From Gnetum montanum (taxonomy: Eukaryota > Streptophyta > Gnetopsida > Gnetales > Gnetaceae): DNA of 64,000 nt. Below, in pieces: positions 59,393-64,000 of this stretch. Position numbers and translations under genes: made by a program. How positions within the stretch are numbered: position 1 is the stretch's first letter; each line of letters starts with the position of its first letter. A model generated the notes under the pieces. It had not been told where the DNA came from and made no database searches. It saw only the letters and a program-made list of their open reading frames with translations. The stretch is from contig MNCI01008033.1 of the NCBI GenBank assembly GCA_015680685.1, positions 622,962-686,961 of the forward strand, read 5' to 3'.

Positions 59393-60853
59393 CTAGCATA
59401 TCCGAGGATCTATTCTGGTTAGTTCAAGATACCACCAAGCAAAGGCAGTTAACCACTTGTTTATCACCCTTAGCAAATTTTCTTTTTGCGTGGGCACAAT
59501 CTTTGCGTTGATGATCATCGGTTTCCCGTATTTGAGGGCTGCGTATTCTAGACCGGTGGGTAACATTTTTAACTCCAGGGGCCCTTGTTTAAACTCCTCA
59601 GGAATCTCCAACTTCCCCCAATTAATATTTTCAGAGTTAAGGGCTGGAAATTGGCAACAGACTTGCTCCAATATGTTTGCGCTTTCAAGGTAAGCACTCG
59701 TTATTCCCTCAGCTAGTTCCATGCAGGTAGTTAGGTTGTTATCTTTATCAGCCATCAGCCACTGGGTGTTTTCTTGTTGTGTGGCTGCTGCATATAGGCA
59801 TTGTTGTATATTAATGTCCTGTGCACACCGATCGCATGCAGGCAATGTTAAACTTCGCATTGCCCATGATTTCTACACGCAATGACACCCTGTGTCACTA
59901 TATGCGATGCATGGAACTCTCTTCCTCTCAATTTTCCCAAATGTATTTATCTTGGATATTTCTAGGGAAAGGTTATGAATTCCTAAGTGTGTGTCGATTG
60001 TATTTAGCCATGCCCTTCCCATGATAATTGGGAAATCCCCTTTGTCATTGTTTATTTCGATCACTAGGAAATCGGCTAGATATGACCATCCACCGATAGT
60101 GGTAACAATGTCTTCAACCTGTCCCAGGGGAATAGTGATGGATTGGTCAGCCAGCTCTAGGTGAACATTGCTCTTCTTGAGTGGAGGCAGGTTCCAGGTT
60201 TTATACAATTTTTGTGAGATTAAGTTGACCCCGGAACCTAAGTTAAGAAGAGCCTTATGGGGTTCATTCCCAGTGACTTGGAGGTAAACTAAAGGGACTC
60301 CCGGATCTGATAATTTTTTTGGAAGGTGGCCCACCTTGATCCAGTCAGTTACTATATGCGTTAACATAACTGTATGCATTGGACGTGATTTTGTTACTGG
60401 AGAATTTCCCGAAACCGTGTTGGGTATGGAAGTGTTAGGATGTTCAACTACTTGTGATGGCGAAGGCTTGGTTGGATTGTTGGTCGTAAGGAAGGGTCTT
60501 TTTGATGAATGATTGTTAGAACCAACTGATATTGAAGGTTTGGAGGCCCTCTCAGTGTTAGGTTGTCGCGGTTGAGTGGGATTTACTTTGGCTTCTATTG
60601 GAGCGGTTGATGGTGCGGCCATAGGTGCAAGAGATGCGGATGAACTTGGAGGATATCGTGGGTATGGGATGTTTCCCAAAGGAGGGGGAGTCCTAAAGTA
60701 TTCCTGAACTTGGTAGTAACATGGAGGTTTTATGTGACCTATAGAGTCATATGGAGAAACCGGCTGCTGCACATAATAACTGTAAGGATCAGGCTGCAGT
60801 AAGGGAACTGATGTGTTGGTGGTGGCATCCCCCATGACTGTGGGTATTGCCAC
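59393..60853 (-). pseudogene. gag tail, aspartic protease and linker of element B
   Basis: The open frame 60853-59873 starts in the proline-rich gag tail (DPYSYYVQQPVSPYDS) and covers the protease. Its active-site motif reads ALLNLGSGVNLIS; element A has ALLDSGSGVNLIS, so the catalytic Asp is now Asn. SITIPLGQVEDIVTT and FPIIMGRAWLNTIDTHL complete the fold. After a frame break near 59870, a linker (59860-59393, DRCAQDINIQQCLYAAATQQ) leads to RT. Confidence 0.88.
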
Positions 60854-62594
60854 TGCTGATGTTGTCCAATGGACTGTGGAGGCATTCCACTTGGATAATA
60901 TGTTAAGGGTTGGTGGAACTGCCTTGGATTACCTTGTGGATAAGGTAACCTTTAGGTGTTTGCCATTGATTAAGTCTTGGATTTAATGCATACACCCCAG
61001 ACTCCTACAGATGTGAGATAATTGGGCAACATCCCTTAGGATGGTCATAGTAGCAGACCTCACATCCACCATCATTGTCTGAATCAGAATTTACAACCTC
61101 ATCGAAGATAGGAATTTTTCCCTTACCCTTGTTATGTGTAGGGCTTATGTTTCTCCGCTTGGTTTTGCCTTTATCACTACCTTGTTCTACCTTAGACTCT
61201 TTTACGATTTTTAAGACTATTTCTATTCTTGAGTCTAAGGAATCCCACATTTGGTCTACTTTAGTCGATACCTCGGTTGTTAACTTTTGGATCGGCACGG
61301 TTTTCTAGTTCACCAACTCTTCGAGTGGTGACTCATCCTCCTCATCACAGAATTTCACTCCCTTCTTGCGAAGGGAGGGATCACGGTTGTATTCNNNNNN
61401 NNNNNNNNNNNNNNNNNNNNNNNNNNNNNNNNNNNNNNNNNNNNNNNNNNNNNNNNNNNNNNNNNNNNNNNNNNNNNNNNNNNNNNNNNNNNNNNNNNNN
61501 NNNNNNNNNNNNNNNNNNNNNNNNNNNNNNNNNNNNNNNNNNNNNNNNNNNNNNNNNNNNNNNNNNNNNNNNNNNNNNNNNNNNNNNNNNNNNNNNNNNN
61601 NNNNNNNNNNNNNNNNNNNNNNNNNNNNNNNNNNNNNNNNNNNNNNNNNNNNNNNNNNNNNNNNNNNNNNNNNNNNNNNNNNNNNNNNNNNNNNNNNNNN
61701 NNNNNNNNNNNNNNNNNNNNNNNNNNNGAGTAGGGGTTCATCATGATCATCTCTATCATGAAGTCTGTGATGTCTTCGTGGTGGTTCCCTACTCTCCCTT
61801 CGTCCTTGCCCTTGTCCTAACTCCTCTTAACCTTCCTGTCGAGTTCTTTCATCCTTTTTACTTTTATCCTCCCCTTTATGTTCATGGTGGCTGCGCCTGG
61901 ATGTGGAAGGAGAGTGTGAATGATGAGATGAAGGAGAAGAGGAAGGGGATCCATCACCATGGCGATGTTTCTTACCTTCTCTTCGGCTGCTTCAACCCCG
62001 ATCATTGTAACGATCTAAGTGTCCATCCTTAGTGTGAGTGGTTGTTCCTATCATGAATAGTTGGTGCTCATGGGGATCAGAGCCTATAGCATGTACAGTT
62101 GATCGAAGGCCCTAATGCCTAACCTCTTCACCATTGTGAGGAGAAGGAACATCATTTCCTAAGAAACCCATTATGAGGGGTTCCTCATCTCCTATTTCAC
62201 TAAGGACATGGGGAACCTTGCCCTTCAACAATGAATGTTGGCTCTCCTACCTTTTGTCCTGAATACGTTGGGCATTTGTGGGATGATAATCCCATGTGTC
62301 AAAGTTATCCAAAACGTATTTCACAAATAGTTCTTGCATGCCCATCTATGCCAAGGCACGGAGAAGCATGTTAGGGACTGATCGATCCAGGGGTAACACA
62401 ATGTTACCTTGCAAATATCTCCACCGCAATTGCTCGTCTTGATGGAGAATAAAAGTAAAATCCGGAACATACTCATCAAGATGAGTATATGTCACCTTAG
62501 ATTGTTTAGGACATGGCTGGTCTAGGTTATGCGTATGATTCTGACTATCTTCTGTATTGTCCTTAGGTGAGTTAATTTTGTGAGAGGAAGCCAT
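60854..62594 (-). pseudogene. gag of element B with assembly gap
   Basis: The ATG at 62594 opens MASSHKINSPKDNTEDSQNH, then YVPDFTFILHQDEQLRWR and GNIVLPLDRSVPNMLLRALA. Frame breaks follow. After the N gap, 61298-61005 carries KLTTEVSTKVDQMWDSLDSR and CEVCYYDHPKGCCPII. The missing capsid part corresponds to 2720-3343 of element A (about 620 bp), so the 333 Ns understate the gap. Confidence 0.85.
61395..61727. other. Assembly gap (333 N) inside element B gag
   Basis: A run of N. Comparison with element A predicts about 620 bp here. Confidence 0.95.
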
Positions 62595-62717
62595 TTTTTA
62601 TGGTGTGCTATTCACCGTTATCTGTGTTCTTAATTAACTGATTAACCCAAAGGTTCATTAAAGCTCACAATGATGTGAATGATTCCTAATGTTCTAAATG
62701 GCGTAAAAACACTTAGT

Positions 62718-62734
62718 CCCCAGCAACGACGCCA
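62718..62734 (-). other. Primer binding site, tRNA-Asp type (element B)
   Basis: The minus strand reads TGGCGTCGTTGCTGGGG, two transitions from the plant tRNA-Asp complement. Confidence 0.85.
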
Positions 62735-62735
62735 A

Positions 62736-63489
62736 TGATGAGTGGCGAGGTACCCCTACACTCAACCATATGAAACAAGCATAGCACACGTGATCCGGTT
62801 GAACTCCATAGACTAAATGCCTAAATGCCACGAGGAACACTTGGGGTTAATCGTTCGTTGTCTTCCCAAGCTTTCTTGTATGTGTCACGGTGTATGGTTA
62901 AGCAAGTCTGAGGTATATGATTTTTTTGGTATTTTTAGATTTATCTCCTATGCTAAAAGGTGAAGGGTTGAGAAACTAAAACTAACTCTAACTACAGTAC
63001 TAAGTCCTAGCATCAGCATCCGTTCCCACTTACCGTACACACCCTGAATTGTGCAACTGTGGCTACCAAACGCTAATCGTTACTGGGATTACCACACGTA
63101 ACGCATGTGCNACCTTGTTACTAGGAAAGCAGTAAATAACATTAATTAAACCTATCCATGCACTACAAGGTTTATCCACAAAGCTCGTTTTTATTGTCGT
63201 ACACAACTTGCATTCAGGTACAAAGCTACTCGAATAAAGAACCGTTCACTTGGGGGACTCCTACTACAGGCACATGGAAAATATTCTATCTCTGGGGTGA
63301 TCAATCTGCTAGAGCTTCGCTACTTTACGCCTATGATTTCGAATGAGGGGAGTGCCACCTCTTATTTATAGATTTGGCGATGGACCGCGATATTGCGTAC
63401 ACGATATTGTAGGGAAGGATGTGATATCGCGTACGCGATATCACAGGGGATGCGATATCGCGTCGGCCGCGATATCCCGCATCTCATCA
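62736..63489 (-). repeat. 5' LTR of element B, collapsed at a single N (754 bp as assembled)
   Basis: TGATGAG...CTCATCA ends. At 63111 one N replaces the segment that spans about 54168-54379 in the 3' LTR (about 210 bp). The U3 array at 63375-63480 has more GATATCGCG units than the 3' LTR. Confidence 0.92.
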
Positions 63490-64000
63490 GATGTTATCAT
63501 GGAAAATCATGGTAGAAATTGCAAAGGATTGGTGGTGGTTTATATCTCTACAATGGTGCTCATGTAGGTAGCAAAGATAGTGTCATTTCTTTCAACCTTG
63601 CATGTTGCAAAGTGATATTTGAGAAATTAATCAAAGATGATACAATATCTTGCTAGACATGGAGGTAGAGATAGAGCTATGAACAAGTGGTTTCTGCCCT
63701 ATAGAGGCACACTATCTTTATGGAGTATGTGAAAGCACATTGTGGCTACTTATTGATAGTTCCCCATGTTTACTATTGCAACTTTTCATTTCCATTGGCA
63801 CCCATGATTATTTTTTAAAATATTATGGTTTTGCATTACATATATTTGCATTAAAGTTTTGGTATGGAATTATAAAATTACCAAAGAAATAATCATAAGA
63901 TTAAACCATGATATGGAAACAAGAAGAATAAAATATAATGATTAATTATGAACAACTATAGATTGGCTATCTTACAATTGTATTTGGATGACCTAGTATT
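63490..64000. other. Unassigned flank right of element B
   Basis: It begins with the target-duplication copy GATGT and should continue the sequence left of 53793. No gene identified. Confidence 0.5.

Larger units (their letters stand above)
53793..63489 (-). mobile_element. Element B: near full-length Athila-like Ty3/gypsy retrotransposon
   Basis: It has both LTRs, a tRNA-Asp-type primer site, a polypurine tract, and the domain order gag-PR-RT-RH-IN on the minus strand, plus a 1.9-kb 3' untranslated region. The 5-bp flanks are GAGGT (53788-53792) and GATGT (63490-63494), a target duplication with one change. By eye the two LTRs differ at roughly a tenth of positions in the first 190 bp, mostly by transitions. 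Catalytic residues of protease, RT and integrase are mutated, so it is inactive. Two assembly gaps lie inside it. Confidence 0.95.

Noticed and set aside
61277-62032. Long plus-strand open frame of 251 residues
   Set aside because: Half of it is the N gap, and the rest is antisense to element B gag.
63415-63480. GATATCGCG palindromes as a replication origin or satellite
   Set aside because: They lie inside the U3 of an LTR directly upstream of its TATA box and recur in the other LTRs of the same subfamily.

Overview
This window looks like gene-poor intergenic DNA from a large, repeat-rich seed-plant genome. A gymnosperm-like genome is a reasonable guess from the density of old nested elements, but the sequence does not prove it. 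The evidence is plant-type LTR retrotransposons primed by tRNA-Asp, plant LINEs (L1 and RTE type), a tRNA-derived SINE-like copy, GT-AG introns, and a decayed copy of a plant leucine-rich-repeat protein gene. I see no intact cellular gene. Three runs of N (49502-49519, 61395-61727 and a single N at 63111) mark assembly gaps.

Most of the window is one family of Athila-like Ty3/gypsy elements, here called the TGATGAG family because its LTRs end in the inverted repeat TGATGAG/CTCATCA. Two younger copies lie on the minus strand at the window edges. Element A (1-5254, running off the left edge) keeps gag and protease but has lost RT, RNase H and most of integrase. Element B (53793-63489) has both LTRs, a near-perfect target duplication and the order gag-PR-RT-RH-IN, but mutated catalytic residues. 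Older, stop-riddled plus-strand copies fill 5.7-15.8 kb, 15.96-28.9 kb and 50.4-53.0 kb. A minus-strand copy (D) sits inside one of them at 17.4-20.5 kb.

The middle (29-50 kb) is a patchwork of other decayed elements. It holds a second LTR family at 20.5 kb and as a pair at 31.3-37.7 kb, a solo TGATGAG-family LTR at 32.3-33.2 kb and a SINE-like copy near 36.2 kb. It also holds an L1 fragment at 37.7-39.0 kb, a chromovirus-like Ty3/gypsy element at 39.4-42.9 kb, an RTE LINE at 43.4-45.3 kb inside one arm of an inverted repeat, a Tat-like RT at 48.3-49.2 kb, and an intronless LRR-protein pseudogene at 49.7-50.4 kb.

The best candidate for something undescribed is a third open reading frame in the older plus-strand TGATGAG-family elements, between integrase and the 3' LTR. 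Two diverged copies (8533-10775 and 24211-26970) still align as protein across a conserved N-terminal part, a coiled-coil middle and a conserved C-terminal block. Each starts with an ATG directly after a splice-acceptor-like AG. Other subfamilies lack it at the same slot. Other notable points are subfamily-specific palindromic arrays in very short U3 regions, a second polypurine-tract-like box inside the 3' region, and a four-exon gene of unknown function at 21.5-23.4 kb. All similarities were judged by eye, without database searches.
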